The notes beneath the pieces were generated by a model, which did not search any database, was not told the DNA's origin, and saw nothing but the letters and a program-made list of their open reading frames with translations. A stretch of DNA of 7,820 nucleotides from Pseudomonadota bacterium (lineage in GTDB: Bacteria; Pseudomonadota; Gammaproteobacteria; Steroidobacterales; Woeseiaceae). This document shows positions 7,582 through 7,820 of the stretch, in pieces. Both the position numbers and the translations under genes were made by a program. The stretch spans positions 1 to 7,820 of the forward strand of contig JADFGH010000097.1 in the NCBI GenBank assembly GCA_022567775.1. Direction: 5' to 3'. The number at the start of each line of letters is the position of its first letter. Within the stretch, counting starts at the first letter, position 1.

Positions 7582-7600
7582 TGTGCCCTACACAATCTGT
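7571..7600 (-). promoter_or_regulatory. Imperfect hairpin around the CHAT start codon and ribosome binding site
   Basis: In the minus-strand mRNA, ACAGAU (7600-7595) can pair with AUCUGU (7576-7571), and UGUG (7594-7591 complement) with CACA. The Shine-Dalgarno-containing UAGGG forms the loop, and the start codon lies in the AUGGG bulge. An alternative pairing AUUGUG/CACAAU buries part of the AUG. It may limit translation initiation or serve as an operator palindrome, or be chance; the total stem is only about 10 bp. Confidence 0.35.
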
Positions 7601-7728
7601 GCCTCGTTAAGACCAGGTTCGGAGTTGGCGAACTGCGGGCCGCCTTCCTGATAATGCGGCCAAGCCAGTTGGGTAGGCACTGCGATATCTCTCTCTACTG
7701 AATTATCATTGGAATTTTTATGCTGCAT
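7588..7728 (-). CDS. Possible small ORF (46 aa) directly upstream of the CHAT gene
   Basis: Read on the minus strand, ATG 7728 opens 46 codons in the same frame as the CHAT gene and ends at TAG 7590-7588, 6 nt before the CHAT ATG. The product starts MQHKNSNDNSVERDIAV and ends GLNEAQIV. It is hydrophilic, with a polar Asn-rich N-terminus and a Pro/Gly-containing middle (LAWPHYQEGGPQFANSEPG), and has no membrane segment or signal peptide. Many codons in its second half end in G or C, as in the neighbouring genes. The tight spacing would suit translational coupling. Against it: there is no good Shine-Dalgarno before ATG 7728, it is short, and I recognise no family. It could be a real coupled small protein, an untranslated leader, or a degraded 3' end of an older gene. 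Confidence 0.3.
   Translation of the reverse strand: MQHKNSNDNSVERDIAVPTQLAWPHYQEGGPQFANSEPGLNEAQIV
7638..7661. repeat. Short GC-rich inverted repeat upstream of the CHAT gene
   Basis: GGCCGC (7638-7643) and GCGGCC (7656-7661) are perfect 6-bp arms around a 12-nt loop. It falls inside the possible small ORF, or in the CHAT leader if that ORF is not real. It could be a small hairpin or a dyad site, but short GC-rich arms like these also arise by chance. Confidence 0.3.
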
Positions 7729-7820
7729 GGTTTGGCGATGGTGCCATAAGGGAACGTACTGATTGTGGCTGGCAAATGATTATGGATGAATTATGGTTAT
7801 CGGTAAATTAGGGTGCCTGT
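7729..7820. other. AT-richer non-coding right edge with short direct repeat
   Basis: This stretch is visibly richer in A and T than the genes to its left and has no supportable gene. ATTATGG occurs twice (7779-7785 and 7790-7796), 11 bp apart, about one helical turn, with a related GATTGTGG at 7761-7768. A GATAAT -10-like hexamer for minus-strand transcription lies just to the left (7707-7702) but lacks a recognisable -35. It plausibly holds CHAT control sequences. Confidence 0.35.

Noticed and set aside
7495..7701. 68-residue plus-strand ORF across the CHAT start
   Set aside because: It overlaps the CHAT N-terminus antisense and has no family signature or good start context.
7776..7811. Eleven-codon plus-strand ORF (MIMDELWLSVN)
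   Set aside because: No ribosome binding site and too short; likely chance in AT-rich DNA.
1..7820. CRISPR array, Cas, gasdermin, transposase or tRNA gene
   Set aside because: No regularly spaced repeats, no such protein motifs and no cloverleaf sequence were seen on either strand.

Overview
The window reads as chromosomal DNA of a GC-rich proteobacterium. Diverged TPR-sulfotransferase paralogues, a bacterial aspartyl/asparaginyl beta-hydroxylase-like protein and a short intergenic palindrome of the GTAGGAGC type suggest a gammaproteobacterium, perhaps a marine or steroid-degrader-like lineage. That placement is an inference from gene content only. No rRNA, tRNA, CRISPR array, transposase or integrase was found.

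Left part (about 1-4446). A TPR-sulfotransferase gene on the minus strand runs off the left edge, so its 3' end is missing. It is divergent from a plus-strand pair, a MetF-like (5,10-methylenetetrahydrofolate reductase family) gene and a second, complete TPR-sulfotransferase, which are 13 bp apart and probably co-transcribed. The two sulfotransferases are colinear but well-diverged paralogues: TPR array, linker, then a PAPS-binding P-loop. The start of the left one is unclear. Its reading frame has no ATG or GTG ahead of the first TPR helix, while a well-placed Shine-Dalgarno plus ATG lies upstream in another frame.

Middle (4443-5178). The second sulfotransferase converges on a minus-strand 2-oxoglutarate/Fe(II) hydroxylase of the aspartyl/asparaginyl beta-hydroxylase type. 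A perfect 10-bp-arm palindrome lies between them and includes both stop codons. The hydroxylase has its own plausible promoter, with a perfect TTGACA.

Right part (5179-7820). An 800-residue minus-strand protein has an alpha-helical, weakly TPR-like N-terminal part and a C-terminal CHAT (caspase-like) peptidase domain with the His/Cys dyad in place. Directly upstream is a possible 46-codon ORF in the same frame, ending 6 nt before the CHAT start. The CHAT start codon and Shine-Dalgarno sit in a small imperfect hairpin. The last roughly 90 bases are AT-richer and hold no gene I can support.

The sulfotransferases, hydroxylase and MetF-like protein could form a neighbourhood for covalent modification of proteins or small molecules. 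The CHAT protein looks like a separate unit, possibly a stress or defence protease, whose partners may lie to the right of the window.
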